Positions 8,603-16,609 of a DNA stretch of 42,247 nucleotides are shown one piece after another; positions within the stretch are counted from its first letter, which is position 1, and every line of letters begins with the position of its first letter. The position numbers and the translations under genes were made by a program. The notes beneath the pieces were generated by a model. That model made no database searches. It had not been told where the DNA came from and saw nothing but the letters and a program-made list of their open reading frames with translations. The stretch is from an uncultured Eubacteriales bacterium (GTDB lineage: Bacteria; Bacillota; Clostridia; Oscillospirales; CAG-272): NCBI GenBank assembly GCA_934476315.1, contig CAKSNQ010000014.1, forward strand, positions 1-42,247. Reading direction: 5' to 3'.

Positions 8603-9091
8603 ATGGAACGAGTCTCCAAACACAATTATTACCTCGACATCGCGCAAACGGTCGCCGAACGCAGCACCTGCCTGCGAAAGAAATACGGCGCGATCATCGT
8701 CAAGGATGATTCTATCATCGCCACCGGCTACAATGGCGCCCCCCGCGGACGCAAAAACTGCAACGAGCTGAATTTCTGCATGCGGGAAAAATTACAGATC
8801 CCCCGCGGCGAACGCTACGAGCTTTGCCGCTCGGTGCACGCCGAGGCAAACGCCATCATCTCCGCCGGGCGCGATCAGATGCTCGGCGCGACGCTCTACC
8901 AGTCCTGCGTCTCCCCCGCCGACGGCTCGGTCGTCCCGGGCATGTGCAGCTGCATGATGTGCAAGCGCCAGATCATCAACGCGGGGATCACCACCGTGGT
9001 CTACCGCGACAGCGCCACCGAATACCGCATTGTGAACGTCGAGGACTGGATTGACAACGACGATTCCCTGAGCGGTCAGTTCGGCTATTGA
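8603..9091 (+). CDS. dCMP deaminase (cytidine/deoxycytidylate deaminase family)
   Basis: A 162-aa, zinc-dependent deaminase that should convert dCMP to dUMP for thymidylate synthesis in the cytoplasm. The zinc site is complete: His79-Ala-Glu81 in HAEANAI, where Glu is the proton shuttle, and Cys117 and Cys120 in CSCMMCKR. GYNGAPRG at 42-49 is the usual substrate-loop motif of dCMP deaminases. The length fits the family (Bacillus ComEB type). AAGGAGGAG precedes ATG 8603. It is the first gene of a likely operon with the lipoprotein (10 bp gap), rimI and perhaps tsaD. Confidence 0.92.
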   Translation: MERVSKHNYYLDIAQTVAERSTCLRKKYGAIIVKDDSIIATGYNGAPRGRKNCNELNFCMREKLQIPRGERYELCRSVHAEANAIISAGRDQMLGATLYQSCVSPADGSVVPGMCSCMMCKRQIINAGITTVVYRDSATEYRIVNVEDWIDNDDSLSGQFGY

Positions 9092-9101
9092 GAGGCGCGC
9101 C

Positions 9102-9824
9102 ATGAAAACAAATTTCCCCCGCACGCTCCGAAGGCTCGCCGCCGCGCTTCTGGCGCTCGCCTGCCTGACTTTGCCCCTGCTTTTCGCCGGATGCTCCGCC
9201 GGGCTGCCCAAGCTGACCTTTGACGGTCAGACCTACGGCGGCGGACAACTGGCGACCCGTTACCGCGCGCTCCCCGCGACCTACCTTTCAGAGAGCCACG
9301 GCGACGCCTACGCCACGCTGACCGTCGGGAGCGTCCGGGAAACGCTGTACCGCGTCCCGTCGCTCGACCCCACGCTGTGGCTGACCACCGCTTACGGGGA
9401 CGTTTACTGCGCCGAGACGCTCACCGTTCCCGCCCCCGAAGCCCTCACGCTGACCGGCATGACGCTCGCCAAGGTCTCCAAGCCGCGTGACCTGCTGGTT
9501 TCCCTGGACGCGGCGCAGAGTGAGACGATGGCGCGCGTGCGCGACGCGTTCTGCGGCGGCGAAGCGCTCGAATATCCCACCTATCTTTCCAGCACCGCGG
9601 GCTACATTCTGAACTTTTCTTCAGAAGAGCTGCCCGGCATCGTGTACTCCCTGCGCTATCTGGAATACGGCGAGGACGTGTTCGTCGCGGGAAGCGACGC
9701 CGACGGGACGGAGACCGAGATCAACGTCGGGCGCTATTTTCTCTACGACCGCTCGACCGGGCGCTTTGTCGCCGCGGATGACACGCTCCACCGCCTGCTG
9801 ACCACGCCCGGGGAGGACCGATGA
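9102..9824 (+). CDS. Putative lipoprotein, function unknown
   Basis: A 240-aa protein with an Arg-rich start, a hydrophobic stretch and lipobox FAGC at about residues 28-31, so it is probably anchored to the outer face of the membrane. The mature part is beta-rich (LTFDGQTYGGG, AYATLTVGS, YFLYDRSTGRFVAADD) and I recognise no family. GAGAGG gives only a weak ribosome site, and the 10-bp gap to the deaminase gene suggests translation within an operon. The stop (9822-9824) is one base before the rimI start codon, so the three genes are tightly packed. Confidence 0.75.
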   Translation: MKTNFPRTLRRLAAALLALACLTLPLLFAGCSAGLPKLTFDGQTYGGGQLATRYRALPATYLSESHGDAYATLTVGSVRETLYRVPSLDPTLWLTTAYGDVYCAETLTVPAPEALTLTGMTLAKVSKPRDLLVSLDAAQSETMARVRDAFCGGEALEYPTYLSSTAGYILNFSSEELPGIVYSLRYLEYGEDVFVAGSDADGTETEINVGRYFLYDRSTGRFVAADDTLHRLLTTPGEDR

Positions 9825-9825
9825 T

Positions 9826-10296
9826 ATGACTCTCCACCCGTCAGACGCGTCGGACTGCCCGCGCGTTCTGCCACTCGCCTCGTGCCACCTGCCCGGATGC
9901 GCCGCGCTGGAGCGGCTGTGCTTTCCGGAGGAGCCGTGGAGCGAAACCGCGCTCGGCATGCTTTGCCGCCCGGGGGCGCTCGGCGTCGTTGCCGTCGATG
10001 AGAACGGCGCGCCGCTTGCCTATGCGGGCATGACCTACGCCGCCGACGAAGGCTCCGTTACCAATGTCGCCGTCCACCCCGACCATCGCCGTCGCGGGCT
10101 GGGGCGCGCCGTGGTCGCGGGTTTGCTGGACGCCGCGCGAGAGCGGAAGCTGTCCTTTGTTTACCTGGAGGTTCGCCCCTCCAACGCCCCCGCCCTTGCC
10201 CTGTACCGCGCGCTCGGCTTTGAGGACTGCGGCAGGCGGAAGAATTTTTATCGCCACCCCACCGAGGACGCGCTCATCCTGCGCGCCGCGCTCTGA
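9826..10296 (+). CDS. rimI: Ribosomal protein S18-alanine N-acetyltransferase (RimI-like GNAT)
   Basis: A 156-aa GNAT acetyltransferase. The acetyl-CoA loop HPDHRRRGLGRAVV and the later LEVRPSNAPALALYRALGF motif are typical of RimI, as is the FPEEPWSE segment near the N-terminus. Known RimI proteins acetylate the N-terminal alanine of ribosomal protein S18. GGAGG at 9812-9816 fits ATG 9826. The gene stands directly before tsaD, a pairing seen in many Bacillota, and this supports the RimI call over other GNATs. The real substrate is not proven by sequence. Confidence 0.88.
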   Translation: MTLHPSDASDCPRVLPLASCHLPGCAALERLCFPEEPWSETALGMLCRPGALGVVAVDENGAPLAYAGMTYAADEGSVTNVAVHPDHRRRGLGRAVVAGLLDAARERKLSFVYLEVRPSNAPALALYRALGFEDCGRRKNFYRHPTEDALILRAAL

Positions 10297-10439
10297 CGCC
10301 GCATCCGACGTCCGGCACCCAAATCTGGCATCCGGTATCCGCCCGTCGGCCAAATCCATCGGTCAGGCTTCGGTGTCCGACGTTCCCTGTCCGGCGTCCG
10401 AAAGGCGCAAATTCAGTTCTCCGAGAAAGGCACAAATTC

Positions 10440-11447
10440 ATGTACATTTTAGGAATGGAAAGCTCCTGCGACGAAACCTCCGCCGCCATTGTCCGCATGG
10501 ACGAGGACGGCACGCGGGAGATTCTCGCCAATATCATCGCCTCTCAGATCGATATCCACCGGCTGTACGGCGGCGTGGTTCCGGAGATCGCCGGGCGCGC
10601 GCACGCCGAGGCGGTCTCGCGCATCACCTACGAGGCGCTGGAAACCGCAGGGCTGACGCTCCCCGACCTCGGAGCGGTCGCCGTGACGACACACCCGGGG
10701 CTGATCGGCGCCCTGCTCGTCGGGGTCAACTTCGCCAAATCGCTGGCATTCGCGAACAGTCTGCCTCTCGTTCCGGTCAACCACATTCACGGGCACATCG
10801 CCGCGGCATACCTCGCCGACCCGACGCTGACTCCGCCTTATCTCGCCCTCGTCGTCTCGGGCGGTCACACCTCGTTTTACCGGGTGGTCACGGAGACGGA
10901 CATCCACGAGATCGGCGGCACGCGCGACGATGCGGCAGGCGAGGCATTCGACAAAATCGGGCGCGTCATCGGTCTGCCCTACCCCAGCGGTGCCGCGCTG
11001 GACAAGCTGGCATATGAGGGCGACCCGCGCGCCTTTGCGCTCCCCTCGCCCGCCCTCGCCGGCGAAACCCTGGACTTTTCCTTCAGCGGGCTGAAAACCG
11101 CCGCGCTCAATCTGCTCCATTCGGCGGAGCAACGCGGCGAGACGCTTCTCCCCGCAGATGTGGCGGCAAGCTACACCCGTGCCATCGTGGACGGCATCAC
11201 CAAGAAAACCGCCGTCGCGCTGGAGAGAACGGGCGCCCGCACTTTTGTGATCGCGGGCGGCGTCGCCGCCAATTCCCATCTGCGCACCTCGCTGACCGCA
11301 CTTTGCAAGGCAAACGGCGTCCGCTTCATCGCCCCGCCGCCCGCGCTGTGCGGAGACAACGGCGCCATGGTCGCCGCCGCCGGGTATTTCGGGCTTCTCG
11401 CGGGGCAGTGCGCCGACACCTCGCTCAACGCCAGCGCCGCGGACTGA
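10440..11447 (+). CDS. tsaD: tRNA N6-threonylcarbamoyladenosine transferase TsaD
   Basis: A 335-aa ASKHA-fold protein of normal TsaD length. The metal-binding HIHGH (His115, His119) is present, as are the N-terminal LGMESSCDET, the PHOSPHATE-type loop VVSGGHT, and C-terminal VIAGGVAANSHLR and CGDNGAM. With TsaB, TsaC and TsaE it makes the t6A modification at position 37 of ANN-decoding tRNAs. ATG 10440 has AGAAAGG about ten bases upstream. The 143-bp gap after rimI has short near-repeats (GAAAGGCGCAAATTCA and GAAAGGCACAAATTCA, 25 bp apart), which look like a local duplication of the ribosome-site region. Confidence 0.96.
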   Translation: MYILGMESSCDETSAAIVRMDEDGTREILANIIASQIDIHRLYGGVVPEIAGRAHAEAVSRITYEALETAGLTLPDLGAVAVTTHPGLIGALLVGVNFAKSLAFANSLPLVPVNHIHGHIAAAYLADPTLTPPYLALVVSGGHTSFYRVVTETDIHEIGGTRDDAAGEAFDKIGRVIGLPYPSGAALDKLAYEGDPRAFALPSPALAGETLDFSFSGLKTAALNLLHSAEQRGETLLPADVAASYTRAIVDGITKKTAVALERTGARTFVIAGGVAANSHLRTSLTALCKANGVRFIAPPPALCGDNGAMVAAAGYFGLLAGQCADTSLNASAAD

Positions 11448-11454
11448 GCCTTGC

Positions 11455-11488
11455 GGGCGTCCTGCCGGGTCGATCCCCCCGGACGCCC
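11455..11488 (+). terminator. Weak GC-rich hairpin after tsaD
   Basis: GGGCGTCC (11455-11462) pairs with GGACGCCC (11481-11488), with an inner CCGG/CCGG. No T-run follows, so its role as a terminator is uncertain. Confidence 0.4.
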
Positions 11489-11512
11489 CGACTTCCCCTC
11501 CCCGAGGGCAGG

Positions 11513-11708
11513 TTTTCCACCGGATTTCCGGCTTTTTCACAGGGTTTTCCACAGGCTGTGGAAAACCTATCCCCCTTTTCTCTCCATTTTTCCGCAACGC
11601 TCCTGCGGATTTTCCGCGAATCCTACGCGGCAAACCGCGCTTTTCCGCGGGTTCGGTCGCATTTCCCCACAGACTTTCCCGCCTGCCATGTGGACAGGCT
11701 GTGGAAAC
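11513..11708. promoter_or_regulatory. Cluster of DnaA-box-like sites with a 25-bp palindrome
   Basis: The 295-bp gap before rex holds TTTTCCACC (11513-11521), TTTTTCACA (11533-11541), TTTTCCACA and its mirror TGTGGAAAA (11545-11553, 11557-11565), TTCCCCACA (11663-11671), TGTGGACAG (11689-11697) and TGTGGAAAC (11700-11708). These are one or a few mismatches from the DnaA box TTATCCACA. The middle pair forms a perfect 12+1+12 palindrome at 11543-11567. The genes downstream include a DnaD-like protein and a DnaI-like loader. Binding by DnaA is inference. Confidence 0.5.
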
Positions 11709-11742
11709 TTCCCACCAAAATTTACGGAAAGGTCTCGTCGCC

Positions 11743-12498
11743 ATGAATCAGGATATCACTCCAAAAAAGGATAAATCTCCCACCGGTGCCGCGCCGGATA
11801 TGTACCCCACCGCGGTCTCCCCGACCGTCATCAAGCGCCTGCCGCGCTACTTCCGCTACCTGCGCGAGCTGATTGCCCAGGGCAAACTGCGCATCAGCTC
11901 CGGCGAGCTGTCGATGCTGATGGACGTCACCGCCTCCCAGATCCGCCAGGACCTGAACTGCTTCGGCGGTTTCGGTCAGCAGGGCTACGGCTACAACGTC
12001 AATTACCTTTACGCCAAAATCTGCGAGATTCTCGGCGTTGGCGCGGGTCTGCGAGCCATCGTCGTCGGCATGGGCGACCTTGGGCGGGCGCTGGTGCGCG
12101 CGACCATGTTTGAAAAACGCGGCGTGGACATCATCGGGCTGTTCGACATCGACCGGACGCTGGTCGGCAAGCAGGTCGCCGGACAGGCGGTGCGCGACAT
12201 GGCGACGCTCGAGGAATTCTGCCGCGAGAACGTCGTGGACTTCGCCGTGCTGACCGTCCCCAAGGACGCCGCCGTCACCGTAGCCACCCAGCTGACGGAG
12301 TACGGCATCAGCGCCCTGTGGAACTTTACGGGCAAGGAACTGCCGCTCCCGCGGGACATTCTCGTGGAAAACGTCCACCTCGGCGACTCGCTGATGACGT
12401 TGGACTATCGCCTCTGCGCCCGCCGGGAGGCTGCTGCCGCCCGCGAGCCGGACGAACCGCTCCCACCCGCCGACAAGGAGGAGGATCAACCGCTATGA
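11743..12498 (+). CDS. rex: Redox-sensing transcriptional repressor Rex
   Basis: A 251-aa protein. A winged-helix domain (residues about 25-90, with VIKRLPRYFRYLRELI and TASQIRQDLNCFG) is followed by a Rossmann domain whose VVGMGDLGRAL loop binds NADH/NAD+. The C-terminal LWNFTGKELPLP is also typical. Rex represses fermentation and redox genes until NADH rises. I chose ATG 11743, with GGAAAGG ten bases upstream. An acidic, Pro-rich tail of about 20 residues runs past the usual end. Its stop overlaps the next start (ATGA at 12495-12498), so rex is translationally coupled to the DnaD-like gene. That is an unusual partner for Rex. Confidence 0.94.
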   Translation: MNQDITPKKDKSPTGAAPDMYPTAVSPTVIKRLPRYFRYLRELIAQGKLRISSGELSMLMDVTASQIRQDLNCFGGFGQQGYGYNVNYLYAKICEILGVGAGLRAIVVGMGDLGRALVRATMFEKRGVDIIGLFDIDRTLVGKQVAGQAVRDMATLEEFCRENVVDFAVLTVPKDAAVTVATQLTEYGISALWNFTGKELPLPRDILVENVHLGDSLMTLDYRLCARREAAAAREPDEPLPPADKEEDQPL

Positions 12499-13730
12499 AT
12501 TACCATTTCGTCTATGGCAGACAGGTCGTAAGCCTCCCTGCCGCCGCTCTCCCCCTGCTCGGACGCGCCGACGCTACCGCCCTGCGTGTTCTGATTGCCC
12601 TTGCCGCCGCCCCCGGGACGGCAGATGGGGCGTCGCCCACCCGTGAGACGCTGGCAGAGATCGCCGGCTGTACGTCGGAGCAGGTCGATCAGGCGCTGTC
12701 TTTCTGGCACGGCGCGGGGATTCTGGAGGCGGAGAACGCCGCGACGGGCACGAAGCCCGCACGAAAGCGGAGCAAATCAACCACCGCGGGCAGGGGCGCG
12801 GAGCATGTCACGGGCGAGGTCGCGTGTGAAATCGCGCATCAAGCCGCGGACGCGGACACAGGCAAAGCCGCCCAAGCAAGCGCAGACACCCCTGCTGCCA
12901 TCACTCCCGGCGGCTCTGACATCATCACCTCCGCCGCCTCTGCCCCTCCTGCCGCCTCTGCCGCGCCGCGGGTCGTGAATTCCGCGTCCGCCGGGCAAAC
13001 GCCACGCCCGATCGCCGATCTTTCCGCCCTGCCACGCTACACCATCACCGAGCTGACCGCCCTTCTGGAGAGCCGCCGCGAGCTGAGCGCGCTGATCGAC
13101 GAGTGCTCCCGCGTCTGCGGCAAAATTCTTAATACCCACGAGATCAACATCCTGCTCGGACTTCTGGACTACCTGAACCTGGACGGCGACTACCTGCTTC
13201 TTCTCCTTGCCTACTGCACGAAAATCGGCAAGAACAACCTCCGCTACGCCGAAAAGCTGACGCTCTCGCTGTACGACGACGGCATCACCGACGTCAGCAC
13301 GCTTCAGGAATATCTCAAACGCCGCGAGGAGCGCGAACAAGTGGAGGGGCAGATCCGTCGGCTCTTCGGCATGAGCAGCCGCGCGCTGACCACCAAGGAA
13401 AAGAAAATGATCGACGCGTGGCTCTTTACCTACCACTACGGCATGGACATCATCACCCGCGCCTACGAGATCACAGTCAACGCCACGGGCAACGCATCGG
13501 TTCCCTACGCCAACTCCATCATGGAGCGCTGGGCGGCGGCGGGACTGCACACGCTCGCCGAAATTGAAGCCGCCGACTCGCCCGAGCAACGCGTGACAGA
13601 TGCACAGAAAATCGCCCCCGGCAAGAGCTTTGATATCGATGACTTTTTCAATGCCGCACTCAGACGCAGTTTCGGCGACGATTATATTCCCGTGCCCCCA
13701 TCCAACCCCGGTAATCAAAAGAAACGCTGA
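12495..13730 (+). CDS. DnaD-domain replication/primosome protein
   Basis: A 411-aa protein. Residues about 25-82 look like a winged helix (TALRVLIALAAAPG, SEQVDQALSFWHGAGIL). A low-complexity Ala/Thr/Pro linker spans about 85-175. Two DnaB_2/DnaD-type helical domains follow: one with INILLGLLDYLNLDGDYLLL and one with KKMIDAWLFTYHYGMDIITR and YANSIMERW. Bacillus DnaD and DnaB remodel DNA and help load the helicase. AAGGAGG precedes the start, which overlaps the rex stop. The DnaI/DnaC-like gene follows after 31 bp, as in other Clostridia, which supports a primosome role. Confidence 0.87.
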   Translation: MNYHFVYGRQVVSLPAAALPLLGRADATALRVLIALAAAPGTADGASPTRETLAEIAGCTSEQVDQALSFWHGAGILEAENAATGTKPARKRSKSTTAGRGAEHVTGEVACEIAHQAADADTGKAAQASADTPAAITPGGSDIITSAASAPPAASAAPRVVNSASAGQTPRPIADLSALPRYTITELTALLESRRELSALIDECSRVCGKILNTHEINILLGLLDYLNLDGDYLLLLLAYCTKIGKNNLRYAEKLTLSLYDDGITDVSTLQEYLKRREEREQVEGQIRRLFGMSSRALTTKEKKMIDAWLFTYHYGMDIITRAYEITVNATGNASVPYANSIMERWAAAGLHTLAEIEAADSPEQRVTDAQKIAPGKSFDIDDFFNAALRRSFGDDYIPVPPSNPGNQKKR

Positions 13731-13761
13731 ACACATTCCATGACAGAAAAGAGGATTTGCC

Positions 13762-14772
13762 ATGAGCTATAAGGAAAATTACCGCAAAATCCTGGAGGAA
13801 TACAAGACCAAATACCTCACCGCCCGCGAGAGCGCCGAGAACCGTCGGCAGGAGGTGGAGGCTCGTCTGCCCGAGGTCGCCGCGGTCGATCGTCTCCTGG
13901 CGGGCATCGGTCCGGAGATCATGCGCGTTTCCCTCCAGGCGGGCGAGAACGAACAATCCCGTCGGGCGGGCATCGAGGCGCTCAAGGCGAAGAACGAGGC
14001 GTTGCTCCGCCGTCGCGCCGAGTTGCTGACCGCGGCAGGCTACCCCGCCGACTACACCGAGGTGCGCTATGAATGCCCCCGTTGCGGCGACACCGGCATC
14101 CTGGATGACGGCGGCGTCTGCTCCTGCCTGCGCCGCAAGCTGATTGCGGCAAGCTACGAGGCGTCCGGACTGGGCGAGCTTCTCTATCGGCAAACTTTTG
14201 ATAATTTCTCGCTGGACTATTATCGCGGAGATGAAATGCGCGCCATGACCTCTGTTTTGCACACCCTGCGCGACTATGCAGAGCATTTCACCATGGGCGA
14301 CGACACGCACGAACCGAGCGCCAACCTGCTCCTGGTTGGTGGAACCGGACTGGGAAAGACCCATCTGTCCTCCGCCGTCGCCAAGACCGTTTTGGACCGC
14401 GGCTACGACGTGCTGTACGCCAGCGCCCCCACCATGGTCGCGACCTTTGAGTCGGAGCGCTTCCGCAATGCCGCCGCCATCACCGCGGGCATCGACGATC
14501 CCGCCCGCTTTTTCGACTGCGACCTGCTGATTCTGGACGATCTCGGCACCGAGGTGTCCAATCAGTTCACGCTCTCTGCTCTGCACAACGTCATCAACAC
14601 GCGGCTGAACCTGCGCCACCCGACCATCATCAGCACCAATCTGATGCAGGGCGACCTACTCCGGCGCTATTGGGAGCGTATCGCCAGCCGTCTGCTTGGA
14701 GAATATCATGTTTTGATGTTTTACGGAGCCGACATCCGCGCCCAGAAGATCAGCAGACCCAAAAGCCGCTGA
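13762..14772 (+). CDS. DnaI/DnaC-like helicase loader ATPase
   Basis: A 336-aa AAA+ protein. The N-terminal part is helical, with a zinc-type cysteine cluster at Cys105, Cys108, Cys120 and Cys122 (CPRCGDTG ... CSC). The Walker A motif GGTGLGKT is at 193-200, and Walker B LLILDDLG has its acidic pair at 259-260. A sensor-type IISTN follows. Proteins of this family load the replicative helicase with the help of DnaD and DnaB. The gap to the DnaD-like gene is short and includes an AGAGGA ribosome site, so the two are probably co-transcribed. It could instead be an IstB-like protein, but the zinc domain and context favour a loader. Confidence 0.88.
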   Translation: MSYKENYRKILEEYKTKYLTARESAENRRQEVEARLPEVAAVDRLLAGIGPEIMRVSLQAGENEQSRRAGIEALKAKNEALLRRRAELLTAAGYPADYTEVRYECPRCGDTGILDDGGVCSCLRRKLIAASYEASGLGELLYRQTFDNFSLDYYRGDEMRAMTSVLHTLRDYAEHFTMGDDTHEPSANLLLVGGTGLGKTHLSSAVAKTVLDRGYDVLYASAPTMVATFESERFRNAAAITAGIDDPARFFDCDLLILDDLGTEVSNQFTLSALHNVINTRLNLRHPTIISTNLMQGDLLRRYWERIASRLLGEYHVLMFYGADIRAQKISRPKSR

Positions 14773-14795
14773 TTCCCCCTCGAAAGACGGATAAT

Positions 14796-14858
14796 CCGGC
14801 ACGTCCCCGCGCATACTACCCACGGGTGCGGGACGTGTGCCGGCACCGAGTTTCTTTT
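14796..14858 (+). terminator. Imperfect GC-rich hairpin with T-rich tail
   Basis: CCGGCAC-GTCCC (14796-14807) pairs with GGGAC..GTGCCGG (14830-14843) with a two-base bulge, followed by TTTCTTTTTTCTTTCG. It probably ends the rex-primosome transcript. Confidence 0.55.
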
Positions 14859-14882
14859 TTCTTTCGAAAGGAATCATGTAGC

Positions 14883-15353
14883 ATGTCAGTTTCTACCCCC
14901 ATGTCGTCCTCCGGGACCAAGACCGCCACTGCCGAGCTGCTCGGCAAGCTGTTCAAGAACGTCAAGATGGGCAGTGAGTCCATCATCGGACTGCTCCCGA
15001 AGGTCGAGGACGTGAAATTCAAGAGCGATATGACGCTCCAGCTCAACGGCTATGAGAGCTTTGCCGCCAAGATCAACGCCCTGCTCCGCGACGCCGGCGA
15101 AAAGCCGGAGGAGGAGAGCATGATGACCAAGGTCTCCGCCAAAATCGGTTCGACGATGAATACACTGATGGATTCCTCCGTCAGCCACCTCGCCGACATG
15201 ATGATCCAAGGCTCGACCATGGGCGTGACCGATACCATCAAGCTACTCCGCGAGTTTGAGAACACCAATGCGAGTGAGACCGCGCTGGGGCTCGCGCGCG
15301 ACATTATCAAGTTTGAGGAGCAGAATATCGAGCGCCTCAAGCCGTATCTTTGA
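14883..15353 (+). CDS. Small helical protein, ferritin-like/DUF2383-like, function unknown
   Basis: A 156-aa, all-helical protein with no signal peptide. It has the look of a four-helix bundle: LLGKLFKNVKMGSESI, a second helix with MTLQLNGYESFAAKINALL, a third ending SHLADMMIQGSTMGVTD, and a fourth ending FEEQNIERLKPYL. The spacing of Glu and His residues could suit a ferritin-like fold, but I see no clear di-iron motif pair. Short Clostridial proteins of this type are usually left without a function. GAAAGGAA precedes ATG 14883. It has its own terminator downstream. Confidence 0.72.
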   Translation: MSVSTPMSSSGTKTATAELLGKLFKNVKMGSESIIGLLPKVEDVKFKSDMTLQLNGYESFAAKINALLRDAGEKPEEESMMTKVSAKIGSTMNTLMDSSVSHLADMMIQGSTMGVTDTIKLLREFENTNASETALGLARDIIKFEEQNIERLKPYL

Positions 15354-15373
15354 TTTTTCCCACCGTAATATCG

Positions 15374-15411
15374 CCGAAAGGACCGCGCCGACGCGTGGTC
15401 CTTTCGGTTTT
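15374..15411 (+). terminator. Intrinsic terminator
   Basis: CCGAAAGGACC (15374-15384) pairs perfectly with GGTCCTTTCGG (15397-15407) and is followed by TTTTG. Confidence 0.92.
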
Positions 15412-15425
15412 GTGGGGGACGGGGT

Positions 15426-15468
15426 ACGACGTGGGGACGACGTGGGGACGACGTGGGGACGACGTGGG
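15426..15468. repeat. Tandem 11-bp repeat, about four copies
   Basis: The unit ACGACGTGGGG is repeated at 15426, 15437, 15448 and 15459 (the last one base short), without change. No reading frame is evident. Confidence 0.9.
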
Positions 15469-15494
15469 AAACTTTTTGGGAAAAAGTTTCCCAC
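15464..15494. other. Perfect 14-bp hairpin fused to the tandem repeat
   Basis: GTGGGAAACTTTTT (15464-15477) pairs with 15481-15494 around GGG. The left arm is the end of the last 11-bp repeat unit. It has no T-tail on the plus strand, and no gene I can support starts or ends here. Confidence 0.7.
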
Positions 15495-15594
15495 ACCCTT
15501 GGGCAACTTTGATAGAGGGAATGGCTGTTCGACTTTAGATTTCCGAAGAGTTTAGCTATCACTCTTTCAGTTTTCGCGCGTCCTCGCAAAAAAT

Positions 15595-15660
15595 TTCACT
15601 GTCCCTCATTAAAGTTTTCACCCGCAAGCGGGCAGGGCTGGGGCAACGCCCCACATCGCG
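15595..15660 (-). repeat. Dispersed repeat, partial copy D (inverted)
   Basis: On the minus strand this reads ATGTGGGGCGTTGCCCC, then CCTGCCCGCTTGCGGG, then GAAAACTTTAATGAGGGACA. It matches the last third of copy A (about 241-322). The rest of 15495-15718 has no gene. Confidence 0.65.
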
Positions 15661-15718
15661 CTCCCCAATGTGCGAACCCGCGCCTTACCGAGCCATCAGA
15701 AAAAACGGAGGACAACCG

Positions 15719-15865
15719 ATGAAATATCTGATTCTTGCCGCAGGCTATGCGACCCGCTTCTATCCGCTGACCGGAAATTTTTCGAAGCCGCTTTTGACGG
15801 TCGGCGAGAAAACAATTCTCGACCGGCTTCTCGTCGGCATCGGGACCGCCGGGCAGTCGCTATGA
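15719..15865 (+). pseudogene. Sugar-phosphate nucleotidyltransferase, N-terminal fragment
   Basis: A 48-codon remnant with an intact start (GGAGG at 15707-15711, seven bases before ATG 15719). It reads MKYLILAAGYATRFYPLTG and then FSKPLLTVGEKTILDRLL, the nucleotide-binding signature of NTP_transferase enzymes that activate sugars or choline. Full enzymes are over 220 residues, so it is cut off by a stop at 15863 right at a junction with an unrelated epimerase fragment. A deletion between two polysaccharide genes would explain this. Confidence 0.85.
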
Positions 15866-16034
15866 CGTCGGCAACCTTGCGGACAAAGTTCTCATCGAGC
15901 AGATTCTCACGGAATACAAGCCCGCGATCGTCGTCAATCTCGCGGCGCAGGCGGGCGAGCGGTATTCCAACACTAACCCCGACGTGTACATTGAAAGCAA
16001 CCTTATCGGCTTCTACAACATTCCGGAGGCATAA
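15858..16034 (+). pseudogene. NAD-dependent sugar epimerase/dehydratase, internal fragment
   Basis: In another frame from the preceding fragment, the sequence reads YDVGNLADKV, then YKPAIVVNLAAQAGERYS and NPDVYIESNLIGFYNIPEA followed by TAA. This is the stretch after the Rossmann start in UDP-glucuronate 4-epimerase-type proteins, where VNLAAQAGVRYS is typical. Both ends of the gene are gone. It is debris of a surface-polysaccharide locus. Confidence 0.83.
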
Positions 16035-16417
16035 AACACCTCCGCAAAACCGACCGAAACGCGGAAAACCGGGCAAAGGCGGGCATGGCACGCCGCGGGC
16101 GGATCCTTTTCCGTCATTACAGCACGCGTCGCGGCATTTGTACAGAGGGTGCGAAAAATAGCGAGGCGCAAAGGGACGAGAAAATTTTTTTGTTTGGTGT
16201 ATAAATTCACACCCGTGACAAAAACTAACAACGCCGCCACAATCCTTTGCGGCGGGATGAAGGAAATGAGGAAATACAGAAAATACGGCGGAAAGATCAA
16301 TTTTCGATCGCCGTTTTACAGCCCTCGCCGTCGCAGTGAGTGGCGAGAGCCGGGGCAAAGTGCCCCAACACCGCAAGAAAGGATGCTTTTGCCAAGGCAA
16401 AAGCCATGGGTCTATAA
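16035..16417. other. Gene-free stretch between gene fragments
   Basis: I see no coding region. It has small inverted repeats (GCCGCC/GGCGGC at about 16232-16255 and GCTTTTGCC/GGCAAAAGC at 16385-16404) and an A/T-rich patch near 16180-16210. It may hold decayed sequence from the same lost locus. Confidence 0.5.
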
Positions 16418-16594
16418 ATGAAAGCAACTGGAATAGTACGCCGCATCGACGATCTCGGGCGCGTGGTCATCCCCAAGGAGATCCGTCGAACCATGCGTAT
16501 CCGCGAGGGCGACCCGAAGCTGACAACATTGACACCCGTTGCCCGATTCTTGTATGCTCTGATGGATTTATCCAAGAGAATTGGACTGAATTGA
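16418..16594 (+). pseudogene. spoVT: SpoVT/AbrB-type regulator, truncated
   Basis: Residues 1-33 match the N-terminal AbrB DNA-binding domain of SpoVT almost exactly (MKATGIVRRIDDLGRVV, then IPKEIRRTMRIREGDP). After GDP the resemblance stops at once, and 25 unrelated codons lead to TGA at 16592. SpoVT is normally about 178 residues with a GAF domain. No ribosome site stands at a normal distance. It is therefore probably a broken copy, although a 58-aa AbrB-only peptide could still bind DNA if made. Confidence 0.82.
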
Positions 16595-16609
16595 AGAAAA
16601 CTACTTAGG

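Noticed and set aside
11543..11567. The palindrome before rex as a Rex operator (autoregulation)
   Set aside because: Known Rex sites have TTGTGAA-type left halves facing TTCACAA; here the halves are the other way round (TTTTCCACA then TGTGGAAAA).
11448..11742. A replication origin at the DnaA-box-like cluster
   Set aside because: There is no dnaA or dnaN nearby and no AT-rich unwinding region; a regulatory role is the more careful reading.
16530..16608. A protein-phosphatase-like tail (ILVCSDGF) in another frame after the SpoVT fragment
   Set aside because: Fewer than 30 codons and no supporting motif; too short to call.
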